Of a stretch of 64,000 nt of DNA, positions 56,018 to 64,000 are shown piece by piece. The stretch comes from Labrys sp. WJW (GTDB lineage: Bacteria > Pseudomonadota > Alphaproteobacteria > Rhizobiales > Labraceae). The notes under the pieces are model-generated. The model ran no database searches, was not told where the DNA came from, and worked only from the letters and a program-made list of their open reading frames with translations. The translations under genes were made by a program, and so were the position numbers. Positions within the stretch are counted from its first letter, which is position 1, and each line of letters starts with the position of its first letter. The DNA is taken from NCBI RefSeq assembly GCF_001676615.1, contig NZ_LYXZ01000013.1:1-64000 (forward strand), in the 5' to 3' direction.

Positions 56018-58057
56018 ATGGCCAAATATCAAGCATTGCTGAAACCGCTGACGATCAAGAACATCACGTTCCGCAATCGCATCATGTCCACCTCTCATGC
56101 ACCGGGCTATGCGGAAGACGGCATGCCCGGCGAGCGCTATCAGCTCTACCATGTCGAGAAAGCCAAGGGTGGCATCGGACTGACCATGTTCGGCGGCTCC
56201 TCGTCAGTGGCGCTGGATTCCCCGCTGTCCTTCAACCAGATTTCGGTCAGCGAAGACCGGGTGCTGCCCTATCTCACCCAGTTCGCCGAGCGCGTGCATG
56301 CTCATGGTGCCGCCATCATGTGTCAGATCACGCATATCGGCCGGCGTGGCGCCTGGGACGGTGCGAACTGGCTGCCGCTGATCAATCCAAGCTCCACCCG
56401 CGAACCGATGCATCGGCACTATGCCAAGGAGATGGAGGATTTTGACTTCAAGCGCGTGTTTCGAAACTTCGCTGATGCGGCGGTCCGCCTGAAGAAGGCA
56501 GGACTCGACGGCTGCGAGATCATCGCTGCCGCTCATCACCTGATCGACGCCTTCATCTCCCCCATGCTGAACAGGCGCACGGATAAATATGGCGGCAGTC
56601 TGGAAAACCGTATGCGCTTCGGCCGCGAGGTGCTGGAGACGGTCCGTGAAGCGGTGGGCGACGACTATGTGCTGGGCCTGCGTGTTGCGGGCGACGAACT
56701 GCTGCGTGGTGGCCTCACCCAGAGCGAATGCCTGGATGTCATCACTGGCTACTGCAACTCCGGTTTGATTGATTTCATCAATGTCTATCAGGCGCACGGC
56801 GACGACTTCCGGGGTCTACAGGCGATGATTCCGGACATGAGCTTCGCCTCCGCGGCCTTCCTGCAGCTGGCGAGTGCCGTCAAGGCCGAGGTCGACATTC
56901 CAGTCTTCCACGCCTCGGCGATCCGGGACCTGGCCACGGCCAGTCGCGCGGTGGAGGAAGGTCATGTCGATATGGTGGCAATGACCCGGGCCCATATCGC
57001 CGACCCCCATCTCGTGCGCAAGCTCATTGAGGACCGTGAGGACGATGTGCGCCAGTGCATCGGCGCAAATTATTGCATCGACCGTGGTGGCCAGGGCAAG
57101 GATGCCCTGTGCATCCAGAACGTCGTTACCTCTCGCGAACAAACGATGAGCCACGATGTCGCTCGGAGTGCCAATCCTCGCAAGGTGGTGATCGTCGGTG
57201 CGGGGCCGGCCGGTCTGGAAGCAGCGCGTACCGCCGCCCAGGCTGGCCACAAGGTCGTACTCTTCGAGGCGGCCGACAAACCGGGGGGCCAGCTCAATCT
57301 CGCCCCGGCGGTGGACTGGCGTGCCGGCATGGCAGGCATCGTGCGCTGGCTAGAGATGCAGGTTCGCAAGCTCGGCGTTGACCTGCGCACCGGTCGTCCG
57401 GCGACACCTGACGCGGTGCTTGCCGAGGCGCCGGACGTCGTGATCGTTGCCACCGGAGGCAAACCAACTGTGCCGGATGTTCCCGGCATCGACAAGGCGG
57501 TCAGCGCCCGCGACATTCTCTCCGGTAAGGAGGCGCCTGGCAAGAACGTCTTGTTGTTTGACGTTACCGGCACTCATGTCGCGGCAACGACGGCCGACTT
57601 CATCACTCAGCGCGGCAGTATCGTCGAGATCGTGACGCCCGACCAGATGATCAGCGAAGAGATCGGGCGTACGGCGCGCGTCAACTTCATGAAGCGTCTT
57701 TATGAACGCAACACGGTGATGTCGCCAAGCTTCGACTTGATGGAGGTCTACCTCGATGGGAACGCTCTGATCGCGGTACTGCGAGAGGTTCATTCGGATC
57801 GTGAAGAGGAACGCGAAGTCGATCAGATCATCTACGAGGCGGGCACGCAGCCAGTCGCGGACATCTACTTCGCTCTCAAGCCGCAGTCGCGCAACCAGGG
57901 GGAGCTGGATCAGGCGGCCTTCATTGCCCTCCAGCCGCAGACGGTGGCCACCAATCCGGCCGGCAAGTTCGAACTCTACCGCATCGGTGATGCGGTCCTG
58001 AGCCGGAACGTCCATGCCTCCATGTACGAAGCCGCTCGGCTCGTACGGCCCCTATGA
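56018..58057 (+). CDS. DgcA-like old-yellow-enzyme-type demethylase
   Basis: A 679-residue flavoenzyme of the TMADH/2,4-dienoyl-CoA reductase type. An N-terminal FMN barrel (LKPLTIKNITFRNRIMSTSH, later CQITHIGRRG and SENRMRF-like SLENRMRFGREVLE) is followed by a 4Fe-4S box near residue 350 (CIGANYCIDR, then ALCIQN) in which the second of the usual cysteines is Ala. A C-terminal FAD/NAD-type domain starts VVIVGAGPAGLEAARTAAQA. In Dgc systems such subunits remove N-methyl groups from dimethylglycine or N-methylproline; the substrate is unknown here. ATG directly follows etfB. Confidence 0.88.
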   Translation: MAKYQALLKPLTIKNITFRNRIMSTSHAPGYAEDGMPGERYQLYHVEKAKGGIGLTMFGGSSSVALDSPLSFNQISVSEDRVLPYLTQFAERVHAHGAAIMCQITHIGRRGAWDGANWLPLINPSSTREPMHRHYAKEMEDFDFKRVFRNFADAAVRLKKAGLDGCEIIAAAHHLIDAFISPMLNRRTDKYGGSLENRMRFGREVLETVREAVGDDYVLGLRVAGDELLRGGLTQSECLDVITGYCNSGLIDFINVYQAHGDDFRGLQAMIPDMSFASAAFLQLASAVKAEVDIPVFHASAIRDLATASRAVEEGHVDMVAMTRAHIADPHLVRKLIEDREDDVRQCIGANYCIDRGGQGKDALCIQNVVTSREQTMSHDVARSANPRKVVIVGAGPAGLEAARTAAQAGHKVVLFEAADKPGGQLNLAPAVDWRAGMAGIVRWLEMQVRKLGVDLRTGRPATPDAVLAEAPDVVIVATGGKPTVPDVPGIDKAVSARDILSGKEAPGKNVLLFDVTGTHVAATTADFITQRGSIVEIVTPDQMISEEIGRTARVNFMKRLYERNTVMSPSFDLMEVYLDGNALIAVLREVHSDREEEREVDQIIYEAGTQPVADIYFALKPQSRNQGELDQAAFIALQPQTVATNPAGKFELYRIGDAVLSRNVHASMYEAARLVRPL

Positions 58058-58090
58058 CGACGATTCTTGATCAAAACATGGAGCAGCACC

Positions 58091-58852
58091 GTGGCCCGCA
58101 CCGGCAAGACTCTGGTTTCTCTCCAGAAGATGAGCAAGCGCTACGCTGATCACCTCGTGCTGCCGCAGATCGATCTTCGGGTCAGCGAAGGCGAAGTGCT
58201 GGCGATCATCGGGCCAAGCGGCTCTGGCAAGTCGACCCTGCTGCGCTGTCTCAATTACATCGAGCAACCCAGCAGCGGCGTCATCACTGTAGCCGACACG
58301 CGGATCGAGGTCGGCAAGGACGACAACAAACGACGCGTACGCGAACTGCGCCGTAACCTTGGCATGGTGTTCCAGTCATTCAACCTGTTCCCGCATATGA
58401 GCGTCCTGCGCAACATCACCCTGCCGCAGGTTCGGGTACTCGGGCGCTCTGAGAAGGAAGCTGAGGACGTAGCGCGCCGCCTCTTGGAGCGCGTGGGTCT
58501 TGCCGACAAGGCGAGCCAATATCCGTCGCGATGCTCAGGTGGCCAGCAGCAGCGTATCGCCATCGCACGGGCCCTGGCGTTGGGCCCCAAGGTCATGCTG
58601 TTCGACGAGCCGACCTCGGCTTTGGATCCGGAACTGGGGCTGGAGGTTCTGGGCGTCATGCGTGAACTCGCCGACTCCGGCATGACCATGATCGTCGTCA
58701 CGCATGAGATGAGCTTTGCTCAGAACGTCTCAGATCATGTGGTGATCATGGCCGATGGCGCCATCATCGAGGAAGGCGCCAGTCGTGAGATCATCCCCAA
58801 TCCGCAAACCGAACGGGCTCGCCGTTTCCTGCGCGCGGTGAACGAGCGATGA
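58091..58852 (+). CDS. polar amino-acid ABC transporter ATPase
   Basis: A 253-residue HisP-type ATPase: Walker A GPSGSGKST near residue 44, signature CSGGQQQRIAIARA, Walker [15 protein letters not shown]-loop VTHE. The usual Leu of LSGGQ is Cys here. A GTG at 58091 with GGAG upstream is the preferred start; a TTG at 58067 is possible. It follows the dgcA-like gene by 33 bp and overlaps the next permease gene. Confidence 0.93.
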   Translation: MARTGKTLVSLQKMSKRYADHLVLPQIDLRVSEGEVLAIIGPSGSGKSTLLRCLNYIEQPSSGVITVADTRIEVGKDDNKRRVRELRRNLGMVFQSFNLFPHMSVLRNITLPQVRVLGRSEKEAEDVARRLLERVGLADKASQYPSRCSGGQQQRIAIARALALGPKVMLFDEPTSALDPELGLEVLGVMRELADSGMTMIVVTHEMSFAQNVSDHVVIMADGAIIEEGASREIIPNPQTERARRFLRAVNER

Positions 58853-59493
58853 CCTGGGAATATTTCTGGCTGATCCTCAGCGGCATTCCACTCACCATCG
58901 CGGTGACGCTGGCCGCGCTCGCACTCGGCATGGTGCTGGGCTTTCCCATCATGCTGGCCCGTACGGCCCCATTTGTGCCGCTGCGCATCCTGACCATCGT
59001 GTTCATAGCGCTTGTACGTTCTGTGCCGCCGGTAGTGTGGATCTTTCTGATTTTCTTCGGCGTCGGTGCTGATTTCGTCCAGATGGACCCGTTCACTGCC
59101 GCAATCGTAACTTTCGGGCTCATCAGCGCTGTCAACATGGCCGAGATCTATCGTGGCGGTTTCATTGCCGTGCCGGCTGGGCAGCATGAAGCGGCAACGG
59201 CGCTCAACATGTCGCGCTGGAATCATTTCCGTGACGTGACATTGCCGCAGATGTTCATTTTTTCGTTGCCTGCCATCGCCACCTACGCGGTGGGCCTGCT
59301 CAAGGATTCAGCCATTGCTTCCACCATCGGTCTGAAGGAGTTGACCTTCCAGGGTCGCTACGTCACGGAGATGACCTATAAGGGTTTGGAAGTCCTTGGC
59401 CTCGTCGGCGCCGCCTACATTCTGATGAGCCTGCCTATCGCCTGGCTATCCAGAAATCTGGGCGAAACGCTCAAGCGGAGGCTGGCGCGATGA
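58849..59493 (+). CDS. polar amino-acid ABC permease
   Basis: A 214-residue HisM-type permease with about five membrane segments (LILSGIPLTIAVTLAALALG at the start). The EAA loop is HEAATALNMSRWNHFRDVTLP near residue 105. Start and stop overlap the neighbours by 4 bp. It forms the channel with the following permease. Confidence 0.93.
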   Translation: MTWEYFWLILSGIPLTIAVTLAALALGMVLGFPIMLARTAPFVPLRILTIVFIALVRSVPPVVWIFLIFFGVGADFVQMDPFTAAIVTFGLISAVNMAEIYRGGFIAVPAGQHEAATALNMSRWNHFRDVTLPQMFIFSLPAIATYAVGLLKDSAIASTIGLKELTFQGRYVTEMTYKGLEVLGLVGAAYILMSLPIAWLSRNLGETLKRRLAR

Positions 59494-60167
59494 TCAAGCT
59501 CTGGATGGGGACCGATTGGGCAACGATCAATTCCTGGCTGCCGCAATTGTGGGACGGCCTGGTCGTCAACCTGCAATTGACGGCGATCACCTTGGCACTG
59601 GGCGTGCCGCTCGGCCTGATCTGGGCGGTGACCGTGCGCTCGCGCATGCGCGGGCTGCGTTATCTTACCCTGTTCCTGGTTGAAGTCGGACGGGGCGCGC
59701 CAGCACTGGTTCTGCTTCAGTTCTTCTATGCAGGCTTGCCGCAAAGCGGGCTGGTGCTCTCCTCCATGACCTCGGCAATCATCGGTCTAACCTGGAGTAC
59801 GGGCGCCTATACGTCGGAAATCATTCGCGGGGGCCTGGAGGCAGTGCCAGCCGGCCAGGGTGAGGCCAGCCACGCGCTCAACCTGTCGGACTGGGACACC
59901 TTCCGCTATGTGATCTTGCCACAGGGATTTTGGGTCGCGCTGCCAGCGTTACTGGGCTTTGCCGTCCTGGTCTTTCAGGGCACCTCGTTGTGCTTTGCCA
60001 TCGCTCTGCCGGAGATCATGGCTCAAGCCACGGACATCGGCGCCACAACCTTCCGCAATTTTGCCGCCTACGCCCTCACCGGAGGCATTTTCGCGGCCAT
60101 CTGCATTCCCGCCTCCCTTCTGGTCGGCTGGATCGAACACAAGGTTGCAGCCCGTTCAAGACGTTAA
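59490..60167 (+). CDS. polar amino-acid ABC permease
   Basis: A 225-residue HisQ-type permease. EAA loop: GEASHALNLSDWDTFRYVILP near residue 128. The N-terminus (MIKLWMGTDWATINSWLPQL) precedes the first membrane helix. Overlap with the previous gene is 4 bp. Together with the ATPase and binding protein it forms a complete importer. Confidence 0.93.
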   Translation: MIKLWMGTDWATINSWLPQLWDGLVVNLQLTAITLALGVPLGLIWAVTVRSRMRGLRYLTLFLVEVGRGAPALVLLQFFYAGLPQSGLVLSSMTSAIIGLTWSTGAYTSEIIRGGLEAVPAGQGEASHALNLSDWDTFRYVILPQGFWVALPALLGFAVLVFQGTSLCFAIALPEIMAQATDIGATTFRNFAAYALTGGIFAAICIPASLLVGWIEHKVAARSRR

Positions 60168-60196
60168 ACGACTCACCAGAGGAGAGGAGCTAACCA

Positions 60197-61021
60197 ATGA
60201 TAAAAATGTTGAAAACGATGTTCGCCGCAATCGCGCTGGCGACAGCAACCGGTACGGTGGCAGGGGCCTGTACACCATCCCCCGACGTCAAGACGCTCAA
60301 GCCCGGCGTATTGACCGTGGCCGCCCAGACATATCGGCCATTCTCGATCGTCGAGAGCGATGGATCGGTCACGGGCGTCGATGGCGAAATTCTCAAGCAA
60401 ATCGCCAAGCTCGAGTGCCTCAGCATTGAGACGATCTCGGTCGATGCCGCCGCTGCCCTCAATTACGTACAGACGGGTCGCGCCGATGTCACGGTTGGCG
60501 ACTGGTACCGAACAAAAGCGCGTTCTGAGGTACTGTTCATGAGTGATCCGCTCTATGTCGATCAGATGGGCATCGTGTCGAAGGAGGGAGCCACCAAGCT
60601 GGCGGATCTCGAAGGCAAGACCGTCGGTACCGTCCAAACCAATCTATGGGTCGCCGACCTCAAGAAACTTTATGGCTCCAAGCTGAAGACCTATCCGGTA
60701 CTGGTTCAGGTTCAGCAAGATCTCAAGAACGGGCGCATCGACGCTTTTGTCGAAAGCTACTCCATCGCCATGCTGGCCGAGAAAGCTGGCGAACTCGGAG
60801 GCTTCAAGGCGGCGGTCGCCGGGCCAGACGAGCGCGTCGTATCCTCGAAGTTTCCAGGCCAGGGCTCCTTCCCCATGAACAAGGACAATGAAAGCCTGCT
60901 CAAGGCCTTCAACAAGCGTATCGCGGAACTCCATTCCGACGGGTTCATCAAGAAAACGCTGGTTCAGTTCGGGCTGTCTGAATCTGCCGGCAACACAGGC
61001 GACCCGCGCTGGATCGAGTGA
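60197..61021 (+). CDS. amino-acid ABC transporter substrate-binding protein
   Basis: A 274-residue binding protein with a signal peptide (MLKTMFAAIALATATGTVAG). Mature part: KPGVLTVAAQTYRPFSIVES, GVDGEILKQIAKL, YVQTGRADVTVGDWYRTKAR and QVQQDLKNGRIDAFVES. These fit the SBP_bac_3 fold. A strong ribosome site (GAGGAG) lies upstream. As part of the catabolic operon it probably binds the N-methylated substrate. Confidence 0.92.
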   Translation: MIKMLKTMFAAIALATATGTVAGACTPSPDVKTLKPGVLTVAAQTYRPFSIVESDGSVTGVDGEILKQIAKLECLSIETISVDAAAALNYVQTGRADVTVGDWYRTKARSEVLFMSDPLYVDQMGIVSKEGATKLADLEGKTVGTVQTNLWVADLKKLYGSKLKTYPVLVQVQQDLKNGRIDAFVESYSIAMLAEKAGELGGFKAAVAGPDERVVSSKFPGQGSFPMNKDNESLLKAFNKRIAELHSDGFIKKTLVQFGLSESAGNTGDPRWIE

Positions 61022-61078
61022 TCCGTTTTGGCGGGCGGCCATGGTCGCCCGCCTTCCTTTCCCATTCGGAGCATGGGC

Positions 61079-62611
61079 ATGCCGCTTCCCAGCAATGATA
61101 TCGTGTATGATGTCGCCGTGATCGGCGCCGGCATCATCGGTGCCTCCGCCGCTCAGCACTTGGTGGCCGCTGGCTATAAAACCATTCTTTTTGAACGCGA
61201 CGACTATGGTGGTGGCACCTCCAGCCGAACGTCGCGTCTCCAGCATTGCGGGCTGAGCTATTTCTCTCCGGCTGCCAATTCCATTGCTGCCTTCTTGCTA
61301 AAGCCGGAATTTGGACTGAAGTGTCTGGAATTGGCCTGCCGGGCGATGCGGGGGCGGGCCGAATTCGTGCGTTCCTGCCCCGAGCGTGTCCGCGCCGTGC
61401 CCTTCTATGTGCCTTTGACCGACGAGAATGCCGTCTCGACGGGAAAAGCCCGTCTCGCTTTCCGCATCCTGTCGGCTTTCTCGGGCGGAGTGCCGCTCGA
61501 CACGCGATTTTACACCGCCGCAGAGGCCCGGCAATTGCCCGTGTTTCGTGGGCTTGCCGGCCTGGAACGCATCCGAGGGGCCATCAGCTTCACCGAATAT
61601 CAGTTCCGCTGGCCCGAGCGCATCGTCAACGACACCATAGTGAAGGCGCGTCGGGCTGGCCTGACGGCCTGCAACTATACCGGCGTCACCAACTTACGGC
61701 GCGAGGCTGACTTTTGGCGTATCGGCGTTCATACGCGCACGGGAGAAACCGGTGAAGTGCGCGCCCGTGCCATTGCCAACACTGCCGGTGTCTGGGTCGA
61801 TGAGATCACGCGCATGGCTGGCGTCGGTGGAGCGGACCTCAACGTCGGGGCCAAGGGCACCAATATCGTCGTGAAGCTGCCCGATCATCTCAGAGGCATC
61901 GGCTTCGATACCGTCACCAGCACCGGCATGGCGTTCTATTTCATTCCCTGGAACGACCTTCATTATATCGGGCCGTGGGACAGCCCCGCAGACGGCGAAC
62001 GCAAGAATTTCCGGGCTACCGAAGGGGACATCGACGCGATCCTGCGCGAAATCAACATGCTGTTCCCCAATATGAAGCTGGCCCGAGAGGATGTGCTCTA
62101 TTCCTGGGCAGGGGTCCGGCCGCGCACGGCAGATGGGAACGACCCACTCGGCTCGATGGAGGTCAGAGAGCATGACCTTTCGCCGGTCTTGCCGAATTTC
62201 GTCGTCTTCACCGGTGGCCTTCTGATGACGCATCGCGATGCCGGACGCCGTATTACCCGCGCGATTGCCCGTCATATCTCTCCGGCCGGTCAGCCGACGC
62301 CAATCGATTATGGCGTGCCGAGGCAGCCGGACGAAGCTAGGTGGTCGCATGAAGCAGTATGCTGGGCGATCGAAGAGGAGCAGGCAACCACACTCGCAGG
62401 CATTTTGCGCAGGCGCTTGTCGGTGGGCTGGGAACGGGCATTGGGGCTCGATCTTGCCGAGGAGACTTCACATATTGCCGCGCCCTTGCTGGGCTGGGAC
62501 GAGAAAAACCGACTGGCGGAGCTCGATCATTACCGCCAGGAGACGGCTTACTTCTATGGCGTTCAGGCGGATGCCGAGCGGTCCGTGGCGGACATTCTGC
62601 GGACGGTTTGA
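61079..62611 (+). CDS. GlpD-like FAD-dependent oxidoreductase
   Basis: A 510-residue flavoenzyme: FAD loop VAVIGAGIIGASAAQHLVA near residue 12, then the GlpD-type GGGTSSRTSRLQHCGLSY near 45. A C-terminal helical domain near 400-490 (AVCWAIEEEQATTL and SHIAAPLLGWDE) is also GlpD-like. Glycerol-3-phosphate dehydrogenase itself is unlikely given the operon; oxidation of an amine or imino acid is possible. ATG 61079 has CGGAG 7 bases upstream; an in-frame ATG 6 bp earlier is less good. Confidence 0.82.
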   Translation: MPLPSNDIVYDVAVIGAGIIGASAAQHLVAAGYKTILFERDDYGGGTSSRTSRLQHCGLSYFSPAANSIAAFLLKPEFGLKCLELACRAMRGRAEFVRSCPERVRAVPFYVPLTDENAVSTGKARLAFRILSAFSGGVPLDTRFYTAAEARQLPVFRGLAGLERIRGAISFTEYQFRWPERIVNDTIVKARRAGLTACNYTGVTNLRREADFWRIGVHTRTGETGEVRARAIANTAGVWVDEITRMAGVGGADLNVGAKGTNIVVKLPDHLRGIGFDTVTSTGMAFYFIPWNDLHYIGPWDSPADGERKNFRATEGDIDAILREINMLFPNMKLAREDVLYSWAGVRPRTADGNDPLGSMEVREHDLSPVLPNFVVFTGGLLMTHRDAGRRITRAIARHISPAGQPTPIDYGVPRQPDEARWSHEAVCWAIEEEQATTLAGILRRRLSVGWERALGLDLAEETSHIAAPLLGWDEKNRLAELDHYRQETAYFYGVQADAERSVADILRTV

Positions 62612-62622
62612 GGAGTGAGGTC

Positions 62623-63606
62623 ATGCGGTATGTCGATGCAGATCTCGTCCATCGGCTCTTGCCCTACCAACGGTTGATCCCGTGGTTAGAGAAAAAGCTG
62701 ACCGGCGAAATACCGATCTCGGAAGTGGTTCTGACCAACGAACCTGACGGCGGACCGAACAAGTTCGTGACATTGGTCGGTTGGCAAGCCGGTGAATTGA
62801 TCGCTGTCAAAATGGTCGGAGTGTTTCCTGGAAATCTGCAGTTGCAGCCGCCACAGGCGAGTGTACAGGGGCTGGTGTGTGTATTCTGCGGGCAAACAGG
62901 CGCTCCTCAGCTCGTTGCAGACGGCGAAGCGATGACCTTTCGTAAGACAGCCGCCGATTCCGGTCTCGGCTCGCGGTTGCTGGCACGGGAAGATGCGCGC
63001 ATTCTGCTGGTGGTGGGCGCCGGCGGTCTTGGTCCTCACGTGGCGGCTGCCCATCGCGCTGCCCGTCCGTCCATCAACAAGGTTCTGGTATGGAACCGAA
63101 CGTTCGAGAGGGCTCAGTCACTTGCAGCGCGGTTGCGCGACAAGGAAGGAGTCACGGCAGAGGCGATGCGAGATCTCGATGAAGCTGTGCCGCAGGCCGA
63201 TATCATCTCATGCGTGACGATGTCGACACAGCCTTTGGTCAAGGGCGCCCTGTTGAAGCCTGGAACGCATCTCGACCTTGTCGGCTCCTATTTGCCCGAA
63301 ATGTGTGAATGCGACACGGATGCAATCGCGCGCGGTAGCGTTTTCGTAAACAGCCGTAGCGGTATCACCAATGCTGGTGACCTCGTACAGGCCTTTGAGG
63401 CTGGACGGTTTAGGTGGGAAGATATTCGAGCCGATGCATCGGAACTATGCACTGGGATTCGATCAGGGCGCACCTTCGAAGATGAGATCACGATTTACAA
63501 GAATATCGGAGGAGCGCAATTCGACCTGTTTACCGCCGAGTTGCTCATGCAGGAGACCGGCGGAGACGTGAGCGACAGGTCACATCGGAAGATCTCGGAC
63601 TTGTGA
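62623..63606 (+). CDS. ornithine cyclodeaminase / mu-crystallin-family enzyme
   Basis: A 327-residue Rossmann enzyme. N-terminal part MRYVDADLVHRLLPYQRLIP, the substrate Lys-type segment KFVTLVGWQAGELIAVKMVG, then the NAD(P) loop ILLVVGAGGLGPHVAAAHRA near 127 and LDLVGSYLPEMCECD near 225. The family includes ornithine cyclodeaminase and delta1-pyrroline-2-carboxylate reductase (LhpI). Given the upstream genes, reduction of a cyclic imine is a reasonable guess. It starts 11 bp after the FAD enzyme. Confidence 0.86.
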   Translation: MRYVDADLVHRLLPYQRLIPWLEKKLTGEIPISEVVLTNEPDGGPNKFVTLVGWQAGELIAVKMVGVFPGNLQLQPPQASVQGLVCVFCGQTGAPQLVADGEAMTFRKTAADSGLGSRLLAREDARILLVVGAGGLGPHVAAAHRAARPSINKVLVWNRTFERAQSLAARLRDKEGVTAEAMRDLDEAVPQADIISCVTMSTQPLVKGALLKPGTHLDLVGSYLPEMCECDTDAIARGSVFVNSRSGITNAGDLVQAFEAGRFRWEDIRADASELCTGIRSGRTFEDEITIYKNIGGAQFDLFTAELLMQETGGDVSDRSHRKISDL

Positions 63607-63836
63607 TCGTCTTTAGACGGAGCTCGTAGCTGCTTGCAATTATCCGTGGCCGACAACGAGTACCTGCTGGAACTGTGAGACGCCTGCAGTGCGCAAGCCG
63701 GGTGAAGGCCTGGATAGAGTTTCAGTGGGAAGTGGCCGAGCTTTCCTGCTCCTTTTGTATGCGAGACTGATATCTGGCCAGAGGCGATGACGCCATTGAA
63801 GTGAGTGGCACAACGAGCTTCTGCGGGACCAGGCCG

Positions 63837-64000
63837 CTATTGGACGCTTTCATACGCAACCATCGCAGCCCCTATAAGCCCTGCATCGTCTCCGAGCGCC
63901 GCGGGCACGATTGCGGCAGGTGGGAAGCCTGGCAGGAGGCCGGCGCGTAAAGCGCTGGCCATTTCGGTTTCGAGCAGATCGAACAAAGCAACCATGCCGC
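63837..64000 (-). CDS. ROK-family protein, 3' end only
   Basis: The end of a gene on the minus strand that continues beyond the window. The visible text is GMVALFDLLETEMASALRAG, then PGFPPAAIVPAALGDDAGLI, ending AAMVAYESVQ and TAG. The LGDDAGLIGAA motif is diagnostic for the C-terminus of ROK kinases and regulators (glucokinase/NagK type). Which sugar it acts on cannot be told from this fragment. It is convergent with the catabolic operon; the 230 bp between them show no gene. Confidence 0.85.
   Translation of the reverse strand, partial: GMVALFDLLETEMASALRAGLLPGFPPAAIVPAALGDDAGLIGAAMVAYESVQ

Noticed and set aside
61079-62611. Glycerol-3-phosphate dehydrogenase (glpD)
   Set aside because: The fold resembles GlpD, but no glycerol genes are nearby and the operon is for amino-acid catabolism, so the gene name was not assigned.

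Overview
The window is GC-rich, densely coded DNA. It looks like an alphaproteobacterium, most likely of the Hyphomicrobiales (Rhizobiales). The main reasons are a cellulose operon of the bcsN-A-B-Z-K type known from rhizobia and agrobacteria, a GapR/DUF2312-like small protein, a dimethylglycine-dehydrogenase-like (Dgc) catabolic cluster, and many LysR regulators and ABC amino-acid transporters. No species can be named from the sequence alone.

Layout. (1) 1-7.7 kb is an integration-site region. A tRNA-fMet gene and its terminator sit under the 3' end of a large serine recombinase gene. Small accessory genes follow: a Tat-signal protein, an XRE regulator with a palindromic operator, a LysR/EamA divergent pair, an SDR and an unknown protein. 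The region ends with a tyrosine recombinase whose nucleophile codon is replaced by TAG. (2) 7.9-21.0 kb is a probable phage-defence island. It holds a NERD-nuclease/STAND-type NTPase, a divergent HamA/HamB-like nuclease-helicase pair, a CoiA-like nuclease, an Abi-like gene broken by an in-frame TGA, and a compact set of two PD-(D/E)XK-like proteins plus AbiH. (3) 21.3-28.2 kb is a minus-strand operon for a polar amino-acid ABC transporter with an alanine-racemase-like enzyme and a CapA-like protein, opposed by a divergent LysR regulator. (4) 28.5-30.5 kb has a secreted protein and a small plasmid-like cluster: a broken C-terminal gene fragment, two ribbon-helix-helix-like proteins and a GapR-like protein.

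(5) 30.9-45.7 kb is the cellulose locus. bcsN-bcsA-bcsB-bcsZ-bcsK are all joined by 4-bp start/stop overlaps. A convergent two-gene unit faces them, encoding a repeat-rich autotransporter and a clear paralogue of BcsK. (6) 45.7-51.1 kb is mixed: an IS5-type relic next to a probably truncated S1/P1 nuclease, a cold-shock gene, a hairpin and a strong terminator, a thermonuclease with two small partners, and a frameshifted SRAP (HMCES/YedK) gene. (7) 51.2-63.6 kb is a catabolic operon with a divergent MarR regulator. It contains a DgcB-like Fe-S membrane protein, EtfA, EtfB, a DgcA-like flavoenzyme, a complete polar amino-acid ABC transporter, a GlpD-like FAD oxidoreductase and an ornithine-cyclodeaminase-family enzyme. 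The set suggests uptake and oxidative demethylation of an N-methylated amino acid. (8) The right edge carries the 3' end of a ROK-family gene.

The most unusual items are the defence island (especially the NERD-STAND gene with HamAB, and the nuclease/nuclease/AbiH operon), the TAG at the recombinase's catalytic tyrosine, the duplicated BcsK paired with an autotransporter, and the transporter/racemase/CapA operon. All function assignments rest on motifs and family recognition by eye; no database search was run.
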